Shown: piece by piece, positions 1 to 7,530 of the stretch | How the letters are laid out: each line of letters opens with the position of its first letter | Numbering within the stretch: the stretch's first letter is position 1 | Source: Oscillospiraceae bacterium | GTDB lineage: Bacteria; Bacillota; Clostridia; Oscillospirales; CAG-272 | Length of the DNA stretch: 38,409 nt | Assembly: GCA_015063725.1 (NCBI GenBank) | Contig: SVTP01000001.1 | Coordinates: forward strand, 1-38,409 | Direction of reading: 5' to 3' | The notes under the pieces: generated by a model | Told to the model about the DNA's origin: nothing | Seen by the model: the letters and a program-made list of their open reading frames with translations, nothing else | The model's database searches: none | Made by a program: the position numbers and the translations under genes

Positions 1-72
1 GGCGATTGCACCAATTGCATATATCACGTTCATAACAGTGTTAAATGGACTGTCAAATGTATAAATTTCCAT
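1..72 (-). CDS. N-terminus of small hydrophobic protein (partial)
   Basis: Only the first 24 codons are inside the window. They begin at an ATG (72-70) preceded by a good AAAGGAG site at 81-87 with an 8-nt spacer. The residues start MEIYTFDSPFN and then turn hydrophobic (VIYAIGAIA), as in a small membrane protein or the start of a transmembrane helix. No family can be named from so little. It lies beyond the 3' end and terminator of the tRNA gene, on the same strand. If the tRNA marks an integration site, this could be the first gene of the integrated element, but that is a guess. An upstream promoter is not obvious. Confidence 0.55.
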   Translation of the reverse strand, partial: MEIYTFDSPFNTVMNVIYAIGAIA

Positions 73-214
73 AAAATTGGCTCCTTTCTTAAAGACTATC
101 ACGATTTTAGGGAACAGGATAAGGAGTCGGGTCAAATTGCCGTCATACGTTAATTTCCGCCCTCTCCGCGAGCTTCGAGAAGTGGGATACCCACCTTGCG
201 ATAGATTGATTTTT
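73..214. other. spacer between small ORF and tRNA terminator
   Basis: No convincing gene. It contains the RBS of the minus-strand ORF and a small perfect inverted repeat, GTGGG-ATA-CCCAC, at 182-194. A plus-strand reading frame crosses this stretch and runs into the tRNA, but it has no RBS and ends in the tell-tale translated tRNA motif, so it is not coding. Confidence 0.5.
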
Positions 215-247
215 GAAAAAACGGTCTACAAAAGTTATCGCAGACCG
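215..247 (-). terminator. terminator of tRNA-Arg
   Basis: On the minus strand, CGGTCT (247-242) pairs with AGACCG (227-222) around a 14-nt loop. A run of T (plus-strand A at 215-221) follows directly. It sits five bases past the encoded CCA end of the tRNA, where a rho-independent terminator is expected. Confidence 0.8.
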
Positions 248-251
248 CTTG

Positions 252-326
252 TGGCACCCCCAACGGGAATCGAACCCATAACTAACCCTTAGGAGGGGTT
301 TATTATATCCATTTAACTATGGAGGC
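252..326 (-). tRNA. tRNA-Arg (anticodon CCT)
   Basis: Read on the minus strand the sequence folds as a full cloverleaf with encoded CCA. The acceptor stem is GCCTCCA with TGGGGGT (two G-T pairs). The D arm starts GTTA. The anticodon arm is AACCC-CTCCTAA-GGGTT, giving anticodon CCT, which reads AGG codons. The T arm is ATGGG-TTCGATT-CCCGT, and GCCA closes the 3' end. A terminator follows at 215-247. A diverged copy of its 5' half (positions 286-328) lies 179 bp away at 465-507. Confidence 0.93.
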
Positions 327-352
327 GTGCTATTTAATTGTGTTTTTCGCTT

Positions 353-374
353 GGGTGTACAAAGGGTGTACAAA
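353..374. repeat. 11-bp tandem direct repeat
   Basis: GGGTGTACAAA occurs twice back to back (353-363 and 364-374), in the 138 bp between the intact tRNA and the tRNA half. A second direct repeat, AGTCTATC, occurs at 419-426 and 440-447. Tandem repeats of this size beside a tRNA resemble integrase arm-type sites, but no integrase gene is visible, so the role is unproven. Confidence 0.6.
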
Positions 375-464
375 ACTGCGTTTGGCAGGTTTAGGACACA
401 AAATCCTTGTGGTGCTTGAGTCTATCCCGATAGTGTTTCAGTCTATCTTCTCGGATATACCCAC

Positions 465-507
465 CCCTTAGGAGGGGGCTATTATATCCATTTAACTATG
501 CAGGCGT
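465..507 (-). pseudogene. 5' half of a tRNA-Arg(CCT), 3' half missing
   Basis: Positions 465-507 match 286-328 of the intact tRNA gene without gaps and with three mismatches. The copy keeps the 5' acceptor strand, the D arm and a complete anticodon arm with loop CTCCTAA. The anticodon stem still pairs (GCCCC/GGGGT) despite base changes. After the stem no T arm or 3' acceptor strand can be found; the sequence continues into unrelated DNA. It is therefore a tRNA fragment, either from element integration or from an old duplication. The surrounding 327-695 otherwise holds no gene. Confidence 0.8.
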
Positions 508-672
508 TTCAAAAAGCAGAAGGGAAGTTGAACGAATTTATTATAGCATTTTTTTGATGAAAAAGCAAGCCTTTTTAGCAAAGTTTTATGATTTTTTATA
601 GGTTGATATATCCAAAAGAAACGGATTTATTTTGTGCAAAATAGCCAAACTTCAAAAATATTCAAAAAAAGG

Positions 673-701
673 TTGCAAATACACGAAAAATATGTTATTA
701 T
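673..701 (+). promoter_or_regulatory. sigma-A promoter of the DivIVA-like gene
   Basis: TTGCAA (673-678) and TATTAT (696-701) are 17 bp apart, 65 bp before the start codon. The region just upstream is A/T-rich, like an UP element. Confidence 0.65.
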
Positions 702-765
702 ATATATGTATAAAAGGGGACGTGTAGCCCCGCTAAATTGTATGAAAGATGTGGAGGGTTTCACA

Positions 766-1362
766 ATGGCAGAAATTTCTGTTCAATTCAAAAGCAAAAT
801 TAATGGTTATGACAAAGTAGAAGTACAAGAGTACGCTAAGGGTATGGAAGCTCGTCTTCAAGAAAAGTCCTTTGCACTTGCAAACGCAGAGCAAAAGATT
901 GAAGAGCTTGAAGCAAGACTGACCAAGATCATTGGTACTGATTCTTCTATTGAAGAAAAGGTTGAACTCTATGATAAGCTGATGAAGAAGATGGATGGCG
1001 ACTACACCAACCTTCTGACTCCCGCTATCGCTAAGGCTAAGGCTATTGAAGAGCAAGCTGAAAGAGACTATGCTCTCCGTATGGATCAAGCTCAACAGGC
1101 TGCACAAGGCATCTATGCTGAGACCGCTGATCGTATCACCGGTGTTGTTGACAATGCTGTAAACAACAACATGGATAGAATTTACAACCTCCTGGATGAG
1201 TTCCTTTATGCTAAGACTCTTCCCGGTCGCATCAATGCCTTCATTAACAACTGCAAGGCAACTGCTGCAAAGGTTAAGCAGATTCCCGCAAAGGTTAAGA
1301 CTGCTATCGTTGAGAAGATCGCTAACTGCAAGGAATGCACTCGCAACGCTGTTGCTGAGTAA
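766..1362 (+). CDS. DivIVA-like coiled-coil protein
   Basis: 198 residues from the ATG at 766, which has GGAGGG 7 nt upstream; a longer frame from 634 lacks an RBS and would start upstream of the promoter's -35 box. The N-terminus has the DivIVA membrane-binding pattern: a Phe-containing stretch (VQFKSKINGYDKVEVQEYAK) with the GYD and EV residues typical of the family. Residues about 28-125 are charged and heptad-like, predicting a coiled coil. The C-terminus is Lys-rich with a CKEC pair. DivIVA proteins bind curved membrane and recruit division or polar factors. This one is shorter and diverged, so a specific role (division, pole, GpsB-like) cannot be assigned. The next gene follows after 37 bp and is probably co-transcribed. 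Confidence 0.6.
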   Translation: MAEISVQFKSKINGYDKVEVQEYAKGMEARLQEKSFALANAEQKIEELEARLTKIIGTDSSIEEKVELYDKLMKKMDGDYTNLLTPAIAKAKAIEEQAERDYALRMDQAQQAAQGIYAETADRITGVVDNAVNNNMDRIYNLLDEFLYAKTLPGRINAFINNCKATAAKVKQIPAKVKTAIVEKIANCKECTRNAVAE

Positions 1363-1399
1363 TTTTAGCAATAAAACAAGAGGGAAGTAAGCGAATCTT

Positions 1400-2296
1400 A
1401 TGAATATCGGCGAGCGTATTCGCGAGTTGCGCATCTCCAAGCTTATGACGCAGGCAGATCTTGCCGGAGACCGCATCACGAGAAATATGTTGAGCTGTAT
1501 CGAAAACGGTTCCGCCAATCCTTCGCTATCAACTATCGTTTACATAGCAGGTCGTCTTGGTGTTCCTGCAGGCTTTTTGCTTGCCGAACAAGGAGACGAA
1601 ATGGCCTATCGTAAAATGAGCAACCTTTCCAACATCAAAAAAGCCTATACAACCGGAGATGTGCAAAGCTGTAGAAGTCTTTGTCTCTCCGGTTGTCCTG
1701 AACCGGATGATGAAATCAGTTTATTGCTTGCCAATTGCGATGCGGAGATTGCCGTAGAGGAATTTTGGCGCGGTAGACTGCGTTCTTCATGCCGTTTTTT
1801 TGATGAAGCACTTAGCTATGCCGAAAAGACGATTTATTCAACCGATGCAATTGAAGCAGAGATCAGAGTCTATTTTCGCCTTATGGAACGGATCTCACAT
1901 ACGTTGTATTCTGATTTGTTGGATGAGGAAAAGACATTGAGTGTAAAAAGCAATTCGATCATCTCGCAATATCTAGATGCTTTGGAGTCTTTAGATAACG
2001 GCGACGTTACAGTTGCTCAAACCCTGATCGAACAACTGTCGCAGACGAGCGAAAACAGCTTCTTTGAGGCGCATTTGCAAAGCAAGGTACTGATCTTGCA
2101 AAAGAACTATAAACAAGCGCAAAAGGCCTTGTTACAGCTCCTGCAGGATGATGAGACGCCGCTCAACAAAATCGAACTCTACACGGTATTGGGAGATTTA
2201 GAGGTTTGCTGCAGAGAGAGCGAAGATTACAAAAATGCTTACCGCTATGCCAGCGAAAAGGTGGAACTTGTAGAACAGCTCTTAAAAGAATATTAA
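1400..2296 (+). CDS. XRE-family regulator with TPR-like C-terminal domain
   Basis: 298 residues. Residues 1-63 form a Cro/C1-type helix-turn-helix (MNIGERIRELRISK...DRITRNMLSCIENGSANPSL). The remainder, about 75-298, is helical repeats resembling the TPR domains of Rgg/PlcR-type regulators, which sense a peptide or partner protein. No companion peptide gene was found nearby. The RBS is weak and distant (AGGGAAG at 1381-1387, 12 nt before ATG), suggesting low translation relative to the DivIVA-like gene upstream. It shares that gene's promoter and ends in a strong terminator whose stem overlaps the stop codon. It may regulate its own operon; no target operator is recognisable. Confidence 0.75.
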   Translation: MNIGERIRELRISKLMTQADLAGDRITRNMLSCIENGSANPSLSTIVYIAGRLGVPAGFLLAEQGDEMAYRKMSNLSNIKKAYTTGDVQSCRSLCLSGCPEPDDEISLLLANCDAEIAVEEFWRGRLRSSCRFFDEALSYAEKTIYSTDAIEAEIRVYFRLMERISHTLYSDLLDEEKTLSVKSNSIISQYLDALESLDNGDVTVAQTLIEQLSQTSENSFFEAHLQSKVLILQKNYKQAQKALLQLLQDDETPLNKIELYTVLGDLEVCCRESEDYKNAYRYASEKVELVEQLLKEY

Positions 2297-2335
2297 AAGC
2301 AATATCTTTTGTGATGAAGATATTGCTTTTTTATT
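2295..2335 (+). terminator. strong rho-independent terminator
   Basis: A perfect 14-bp stem, AAAAGCAATATCTT (2295-2308) with AAGATATTGCTTTT (2317-2330), encloses an 8-nt loop and runs into further T residues. It ends the DivIVA-like/XRE transcript; the left arm begins inside the TAA stop codon. Confidence 0.9.
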
Positions 2336-2834
2336 TTGCTTATTTCTTTCTAAAAAAAGTAGTAAATATTATGTATATTATAAAGGTTCCAAAAATGGTA
2401 AGCAGTTTTGTTCAAAAAGCCATAAAAACACCTGTTTATACCTGTTTTCTATCCCCTTAATTATACAAAATTTGCATTTTGTATAATTGGAACCATATCG
2501 GAATACGGGTATCCCTTATGGGGGTACGTTATCGGCTCTTTTGTAAATGGGTAACTGCCCCTTTTTTACCTGCGAAAAGGAACTTAAAAAGCTACCTTTA
2601 TCAGCGTTTCATCTAAAGTCAAACAGGCACGTTACAGTTATTGATTTGTTCAGAAGTTGCAACTTTGTTTTTTGCTTGTTTATGGGATGTGCATTGCAGG
2701 TTTTTATAAATGATAAAATATTTATTTTGTATTTTATGAAGGGGTAAGTAATAGAGAAGTGCATTGGTGCAAAGTCCCCTACTCTTCCCTTTTTCACTCC
2801 GAAAAAAATTTTTGGCTAAACTTGTTCTTTTGTA
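2336..2834. other. long non-coding stretch with inverted repeats
   Basis: About 500 bp without a supportable gene; the frames present have no RBS and overlap each other. It holds a perfect 13-bp inverted repeat with a 4-nt loop (2459-2471 with 2476-2488). GGTTCC at 2384-2389 could pair with GGAACC at 2489-2494 outside it. A weaker hairpin lies at 2510-2527 (GTA..CCC/GGG..TAC), and a 12-bp palindrome AAGTTGCAACTT at 2654-2665. It may contain a small RNA or the remains of a mobile element, but I recognise no known RNA family. Confidence 0.4.
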
Positions 2835-2863
2835 TTGCATTTTGCCAAAATAAGTGCTATAAT
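2835..2863 (+). promoter_or_regulatory. sigma-A promoter of the 144-aa protein
   Basis: TTGCAT (2835-2840), 17 bp, then a consensus TATAAT (2858-2863), 43 bp before the start codon. Confidence 0.8.
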
Positions 2864-2906
2864 AAATAATGTAGTCGATCGAAATCTTTTTTGGAGGAAC
2901 ATACAT

Positions 2907-3341
2907 ATGGCCATTAAAATGAGAGTGCTTTACAATTCTGCAAAGCCGAAGATCAAAAACATTGCCAACGAAATCAAAGCCCACTATGACCTGGGTGTCA
3001 ATGCTGTTGACGCTATTCCGCCCGCATATTCTTGCGACAAAGAAAGAATCGTTATTCTGATCCTCTCCGCTAAGGGTGAGCATATTGAGGATTCTCTCCG
3101 TCTGTTCTGCCAAGAGCTTACCAAGGCTCGTGCACAGAACATTGCCCTGATGGTTGACGGTAACGATGCTGCTGCAAACGCTGTTAAGAAGATTCTTGCA
3201 GAGGTTGCACAAAACAACGCCGTTTACGACGAAGTTCTTTACATCAAGGGTGGACTTCCCATCATTGGCGGTTCTCTCAAGCCCGAAGAAAAAACTGCTA
3301 TTTTTGAATGGGTTGACCGCGTAATTGCAAACCTTAAATAA
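2907..3341 (+). CDS. uncharacterised 144-residue protein, flavodoxin-like start
   Basis: 144 residues from ATG 2907, chosen because GGAGG sits at 2893-2897; the frame extends further upstream but only into the promoter. The N-terminus (MRVLYNSAK) and the later beta-strand-like run RIVILILSAKGE have the rhythm of a flavodoxin-like alpha/beta fold, but the phosphate-binding T/S-rich loop of true flavodoxins is not evident. The C-terminus has a Gly-rich turn (IKGGLPIIGGS). It contains no membrane segment or signal peptide, so it is probably cytosolic. It is monocistronic, with a near-consensus promoter and a perfect terminator, suggesting strong independent expression. Function unknown. Confidence 0.75.
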   Translation: MAIKMRVLYNSAKPKIKNIANEIKAHYDLGVNAVDAIPPAYSCDKERIVILILSAKGEHIEDSLRLFCQELTKARAQNIALMVDGNDAAANAVKKILAEVAQNNAVYDEVLYIKGGLPIIGGSLKPEEKTAIFEWVDRVIANLK

Positions 3342-3346
3342 TACGC

Positions 3347-3380
3347 AAAGAAGATGCTTCAATGAAGCATCTTCTTTTTT
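3347..3380. terminator. bidirectional terminator
   Basis: A perfect 14-bp stem, AAAGAAGATGCTTC (3347-3360) with GAAGCATCTTCTTT (3364-3377), has a 3-nt loop. It is flanked by T on the right and A on the left, so it can end both the plus-strand gene at 3341 and the minus-strand potD, whose stop is at 3384. Confidence 0.9.
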
Positions 3381-3383
3381 GTT

Positions 3384-4625
3384 TTAATCGTAAAGCTTTG
3401 ACCAGCGGCGTTTTCTGATCAACTGATAAACAACGATCGATGCCAAAACGCCGAGAATCACTCCGCAACCGATATAAATACCGTCGCCAATGCTGCTCTT
3501 TGCCTTGAGTTCTTCCCAAAGCACGTTCTGCATCGCCAGTCCCTCGGGCGTAAGATTGAGGTATGCTTTTGAGGGATCATGCGGTTGCCCATACAGAATA
3601 TCCATTGCATCCTCATGGATCTCAGCCATTGCATCCTGATATTCAGGATCCTCAACAACGGTTGTTACTGGAGACGCGTAATAGGTATAGAGCGCATTTG
3701 CCATAGCAATATCGTGCGAACACATAAAGTTAATGTACTCGTGCGCCAAATCCTTGTTTTGGGCATTCTTGGGGATACACATAGCGTCAATATAGCTATT
3801 GGTTCCCTCTTTGGGATAGAAGAATGCGAGATCATCATTATCCTCATACATTGAGAGATAGTCGCCTGCGTAGTATGCAGCAATTGCGGCAGAACCGCTT
3901 TGCATCTTGTTAAAGATCTCGTCCATAACGTAGCCCTGAACAAACTTCTTTTGCTTTAAGAGTTCATCCAGCGCCAGTCTCCAGTTATCCTCATTCTCGT
4001 CGTTAACGTCGAGTCCAAGCTTATACTGCGCTGTTCCAAAGGCATCACGGCTATTATTGAATTGCAGAATATCTCCTTTGTACTCATCGTCCCACATCAG
4101 ACCCCAGCTGCCGATCTGCTCATCGTTCTCCTTAACAATGGATGTGTTGTAGATGATGCCAATCATGCCGTAAAAATATGGGATAGAATAAGTTTCTGCG
4201 GAGTCACATTCATAATAGACGTTCTCGCCCTTAAAGGCATCGTCAATATACTGATAGTTCGGAATTTTGGAGAGATCCAGCGGCGCGAGCATTTCTTCCT
4301 TGACCATGCGTTCGATCATATAGTCTGAAGGAATGATCACGTCATATTTTGCGGATCCGCTACTGACCTTTGCATACATACTTTCATTGCTTGCAAAGGT
4401 GGAATAGTTAACTTTAACGGTGATACCAAGCTCTTCCTTGCAGTATTTTTCAAATTCGAGATTGCTGTTGACGCTATCCTCAGAGCCGTCGGAGATATAT
4501 TCACCCCAGTTATAAACGTAAAGCGTGAGGGTTTCGTCTTTCTCTTCGCAGGATGTAAACGCACCCATGCAAAGCATCATCAAAATGCAAGCCAAAAGAA
4601 GCCGTGAAACGTGTTTTTTCATCAT
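3384..4625 (-). CDS. potD: polyamine-type ABC transporter substrate-binding lipoprotein with C-terminal TM helix
   Basis: 413 residues. A signal peptide ends in the lipobox-like FTSC with Cys26, so the protein should be lipid-anchored. The mature domain begins TLYVYNWGEYIS, the hallmark start of PotD/PotF binding proteins, and continues through ...YDVIIPSDYMIERM... and YFYGMIGIIYN, both typical of the family. It would capture spermidine or putrescine for PotABC. Unusually, residues about 376-400 (IYIGCGVILGVLASIVVYQL) form a second hydrophobic segment followed by RKRRW, a likely C-terminal membrane anchor that ordinary PotD proteins (about 350 residues) lack. AGGAGG lies 6 nt before the first ATG; the second ATG (4622) is also usable. 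It is the last gene of the operon, 13 bp after potC. Confidence 0.88.
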   Translation of the reverse strand: MMKKHVSRLLLACILMMLCMGAFTSCEEKDETLTLYVYNWGEYISDGSEDSVNSNLEFEKYCKEELGITVKVNYSTFASNESMYAKVSSGSAKYDVIIPSDYMIERMVKEEMLAPLDLSKIPNYQYIDDAFKGENVYYECDSAETYSIPYFYGMIGIIYNTSIVKENDEQIGSWGLMWDDEYKGDILQFNNSRDAFGTAQYKLGLDVNDENEDNWRLALDELLKQKKFVQGYVMDEIFNKMQSGSAAIAAYYAGDYLSMYEDNDDLAFFYPKEGTNSYIDAMCIPKNAQNKDLAHEYINFMCSHDIAMANALYTYYASPVTTVVEDPEYQDAMAEIHEDAMDILYGQPHDPSKAYLNLTPEGLAMQNVLWEELKAKSSIGDGIYIGCGVILGVLASIVVYQLIRKRRWSKLYD

Positions 4626-4638
4626 CTTACGCCTCCTT

Positions 4639-5454
4639 TCAATGCCCTCGCGCCTTTTTGAGCGCGCGGCGTTCCCCCATTGACCCTGCCACGTTTACGG
4701 CAATCAGAAGCAGCATGATAGCAATGATCATCAAAGTGCACAGTGCGTACATACTGAACTTGACCTCGTGTGCCGTTTGCGTGTAGATGTAAAGAGGCAG
4801 TGTTTTGAAGTCGGGAGAGCTGACAAAGTGACTGATAACGAAGTCGTCGAGTGAGAGTGTGAAGCTCATCATCAAGCCGGAAACGATCCCCGGCATAATG
4901 GAAGGAAGCTCTACGCGGAAAAAAGTCTGCATAGGCGTGCAACCAAGATCGAGCGCCGCCTCTGTTAGATTCTTATCCATCTGACGGAACTTCGGCAGTA
5001 CTTGCAAAATGACGTAAGGCAGGTTAAAGGTGGTGTGTGCAATCAGCATCGTCCAAAAGCCGAGTGTACTCTTGGCGCCAACAATCGCTCCAACACCAAC
5101 AAACAACAGCATCATCGAAACACCGGTTACAATATCGGGGTTCATCATAGGAATGTTGGCAACCGACTCCAGCGTTTGGCGGTAATAGCGGTTCTTTGCG
5201 CGCGAAATGCCGAATGCTGCAAGTGTACCGATAATAGTTGCGATGATGGATGAGGTAATTGCTAAAATAAGCGAGTTTTTCAGAGCGTTCAAAGCCTCTT
5301 TATCCTCAAAAAGCTCTATGTACCAATCGAGTGTAAAGGTACTGAAATAGCTTAGATTTCCCGATTTGTTAAACGAAAACAGGATAACAACCAGGATCGG
5401 CGCATAAAGGATCAAAAAGACCAAGCCGATGTAAAATTTAGAGAGAAATTTCAT
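4639..5454 (-). CDS. potC: polyamine ABC transporter permease PotC
   Basis: 271 residues with about six hydrophobic helices, the usual size for PotC. The MetI-type cytoplasmic loop that docks with the ATPase is clear: TEAALDLGCTPMQTFFRVELPSIMPG (given here in pieces: TEAALDLGC, then RVELPSIMPG). It forms the import channel with PotB. Its ATG overlaps the potB stop codon as ATGA, so translation is coupled. The protein ends in a basic tail (MGERRALKKARGH). Confidence 0.92.
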   Translation of the reverse strand: MKFLSKFYIGLVFLILYAPILVVILFSFNKSGNLSYFSTFTLDWYIELFEDKEALNALKNSLILAITSSIIATIIGTLAAFGISRAKNRYYRQTLESVANIPMMNPDIVTGVSMMLLFVGVGAIVGAKSTLGFWTMLIAHTTFNLPYVILQVLPKFRQMDKNLTEAALDLGCTPMQTFFRVELPSIMPGIVSGLMMSFTLSLDDFVISHFVSSPDFKTLPLYIYTQTAHEVKFSMYALCTLMIIAIMLLLIAVNVAGSMGERRALKKARGH

Positions 5455-6272
5455 ACGATAATGTCCTCCCCACTGTCTGAAAATTTATTCATGATAGCAA
5501 GAGAGAGCAGGATCAGTACCATCATAACCAAAGAGATGGCAGCACCTGTGTGGTAGGTTACGGCGTTTTGGAACTGCCGCTCGATGGTGTCGCCCAAAAG
5601 GTCAAATACACCGCCGCCCAGCTTTTGGGAGATGTAGAAGGTGCTGATAGACGGTACAAAGACCATCGTAACGCCCGAAATAACACCGGGCATAGTAAGA
5701 GGCAGAATTACGCGCCAAAGTGTTTTGCGGTTATTGCAGCCAAGGTCTGCGGCAGCCTCAAGGTAACGCACGTCAAGTTTGTTCATTGAGGTAAAGATCG
5801 GCAGAACCATATAAGGTAAGAAGTCATAGATCATACCCAGAATAACCGCGCCCTCAGTGCCGATAAAGGTCAGTTTTTTAAATCCGATAGAGGTCAAAAA
5901 GCCACTGACGAGTCCGCCATTATCGAGCAGAGCCATTAAAGAATAGGTGCGGATCAAAAGGCTGATCCACATAGGCAACATCAAAAGCACCGTCAGAATA
6001 TTGCGTGAGCGCTCGGACATTCTCGACATGCAATATGCCAAAGGATAACCGATGAGCAGACAAATAACAGTTGCAATGAGTGCAAAGCCCAAGGACATGA
6101 TAAAGGTATGCGAATAGGAAGAAAGAGAGAGGATGTTTTCAAATGTGAACTTCCCTTCTTGATTCGTAAACGCAAAATACAGCACCACGAGCAAGGGGCC
6201 GATGATGAAAATCGAAGCCCAAAAAACATATGGCGCGGTGGCTATATGTTCAAAAAAGGATCTTTTTTTCAT
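5451..6272 (-). CDS. potB: polyamine ABC transporter permease PotB
   Basis: 273 residues from the ATG at 6272, which overlaps the potA stop as ATGA; the longer frame upstream is only a shadow inside potA. It begins [19 protein letters not shown] and has about six transmembrane helices. The docking loop reads LEAAADLGC...[10 protein letters not shown], as in MetI-type permeases. It is paired with PotC to form the membrane channel for polyamine uptake. The four genes run potA-potB-potC-potD with ATGA overlaps between the first three, the classical order and spacing of this operon in Firmicutes. Confidence 0.92.
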   Translation of the reverse strand: MKKRSFFEHIATAPYVFWASIFIIGPLLVVLYFAFTNQEGKFTFENILSLSSYSHTFIMSLGFALIATVICLLIGYPLAYCMSRMSERSRNILTVLLMLPMWISLLIRTYSLMALLDNGGLVSGFLTSIGFKKLTFIGTEGAVILGMIYDFLPYMVLPIFTSMNKLDVRYLEAAADLGCNNRKTLWRVILPLTMPGVISGVTMVFVPSISTFYISQKLGGGVFDLLGDTIERQFQNAVTYHTGAAISLVMMVLILLSLAIMNKFSDSGEDIIV

Positions 6273-7396
6273 TCTTCGTCTATCTCCTCCGTGGCATCCG
6301 AAAGCTTTTCCAGCTCGTCGCTGAAAGAAGAATAGTCGCCGAACATACCCGAAAATTCGGATTTTTTCATAATGTGGAATGCATCGGGATCGATTGAAAG
6401 ACCGATGGTCTCCCCTTCTGCCACAAAGTCTGTGGTTTGAATCATCCACTTAAAGCCCTTAACGTCCACGATGATCTCGTAGTGAACTCCCTTAAATGTA
6501 ACACCCGTAACAAGGCCGGAGAGCATTCCCTTTTCCACGGGAACAACGTCAACGTCCTCGGGACGGATGACTACGTCAACAGGCTCATTTGCCTCAAATC
6601 CGCTGTCTACGCAGTCAAAGGTGTGACCTGCGAGCTTGACGCGGTAATCTGCAAGCATAACGCCGTCAACAATGTTGGATTCACCGATAAAATCGGCTAC
6701 AAAAGCATTGATCGGTTCGTTGTAAATGTCGGTAGGCGTGCCGATCTGCTGGATCTTGCCGTGTGCCATAACAACGACCGTATCGGACATAGAAAGTGCC
6801 TCTTCTTGATCGTGGGTTACGTAGATAAAGGTAATACCCGTTTGATGCTGAATGTTCTTAAGCTCATTCTGCATATCCTTGCGTAGCTTGAGGTCAAGTG
6901 CTGCCAAAGGCTCGTCCAAAAGGAGCACCTTGGGCTGATTAACAAGCGCGCGTGCAATTGCAACACGTTGCTGCTGTCCACCTGACAAGGTGTTCACACG
7001 GCGGCGCTCAAAACCGCGCAGGTTTACAAGTGCCAGCATTTCCTTTACCTTTTCTCTGATCTGTGCATCCGGACATTTCTGGATACGCAGACCGAAGGCA
7101 ATGTTGTCAAATACGTTTAAGTGAGGAAAAAGCGCATATCGCTGAAATACGGTGTTGACCTGTCTTTGATACGGCGGAATATCGTTGATCCGTTTGCCGT
7201 CAAAAAATACGTCACCCTCATCAGGCGTTTCAAAGCCGCCAATGATGCGAAGCGTGGTCGTTTTACCGCATCCCGAAGGACCTAACAGAGTGATAAACTC
7301 TTTGTTGTGGATCTCCAGGTTGATGTGATCGAGAATGGTCTCTCCGTCAAAAGACTTGCAGATACCATTCAGCCGGATTAGCACATTTTTGTTCAT
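6269..7396 (-). CDS. potA: polyamine ABC transporter ATPase PotA
   Basis: 375 residues. Walker A GPSGCGKT is at 39-46, Q-loop [10 protein letters not shown] near 84-93, signature LSGGQQQR at 137-144, Walker B LLLDEP at 158-163, and the switch His in YVTHDQEEA. Residues about 240-350 form the OB-like TOBE regulatory domain typical of PotA. It powers polyamine import through PotBC. The in-frame ATG (7396) is 12 nt from AAAGGAG (7409-7415). An out-of-frame ATG at 7403 has better spacing but would encode only an 18-residue peptide. A long structured leader precedes the gene (see 7437-7510), so expression may be controlled by attenuation. Confidence 0.93.
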   Translation of the reverse strand: MNKNVLIRLNGICKSFDGETILDHINLEIHNKEFITLLGPSGCGKTTTLRIIGGFETPDEGDVFFDGKRINDIPPYQRQVNTVFQRYALFPHLNVFDNIAFGLRIQKCPDAQIREKVKEMLALVNLRGFERRRVNTLSGGQQQRVAIARALVNQPKVLLLDEPLAALDLKLRKDMQNELKNIQHQTGITFIYVTHDQEEALSMSDTVVVMAHGKIQQIGTPTDIYNEPINAFVADFIGESNIVDGVMLADYRVKLAGHTFDCVDSGFEANEPVDVVIRPEDVDVVPVEKGMLSGLVTGVTFKGVHYEIIVDVKGFKWMIQTTDFVAEGETIGLSIDPDAFHIMKKSEFSGMFGDYSSFSDELEKLSDATEEIDEE

Positions 7397-7436
7397 TCCG
7401 CATAAATACTCCTTTAAAAGAAAAAATATTCATGGA

Positions 7437-7510
7437 ACAAAACGGACACCCCTGTCCGCTGCCGGAACACATTTTAAACGGCTGAAAAAATAAGATGTGT
7501 TAGCCCGGCA
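7437..7510 (-). promoter_or_regulatory. structured leader of the pot operon, attenuator-like
   Basis: On the minus strand TGCCGG (7510-7505) and AACACAT (7501-7495) pair with ATGTGTT (7472-7466) and CCGGCA (7465-7460). This makes a 13-bp stem with a 3-nt bulge and a 22-nt loop. One base later comes a second hairpin, CGGACA-GGGG-TGTCCG (7458-7443), followed by TTTTGT, which looks like an intrinsic terminator. Both lie between promoter and RBS. I do not recognise a described riboswitch. Confidence 0.6.
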
Positions 7511-7530
7511 CTCTGACCATAAACTTACAG

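Noticed and set aside
77..292. 71-residue plus-strand reading frame at the left edge
   Set aside because: No RBS, and its end is a translation of the antisense strand of the tRNA gene.
465..507. A second functional tRNA gene
   Set aside because: No T arm or 3' acceptor strand follows the anticodon arm.
733..1518. 261-residue minus-strand frame opposite the DivIVA-like gene
   Set aside because: Lies across two well-supported plus-strand genes; no RBS or family resemblance.
2654..2665. AAGTTGCAACTT followed by T-rich DNA as a terminator
   Set aside because: The palindrome leaves no room for a loop, and no gene ends nearby.
7437..7510. A known riboswitch (for example SAM, lysine or TPP) upstream of potA
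   Set aside because: None of the conserved cores I know is recognisable; only the stems and the terminator-like hairpin are supported.
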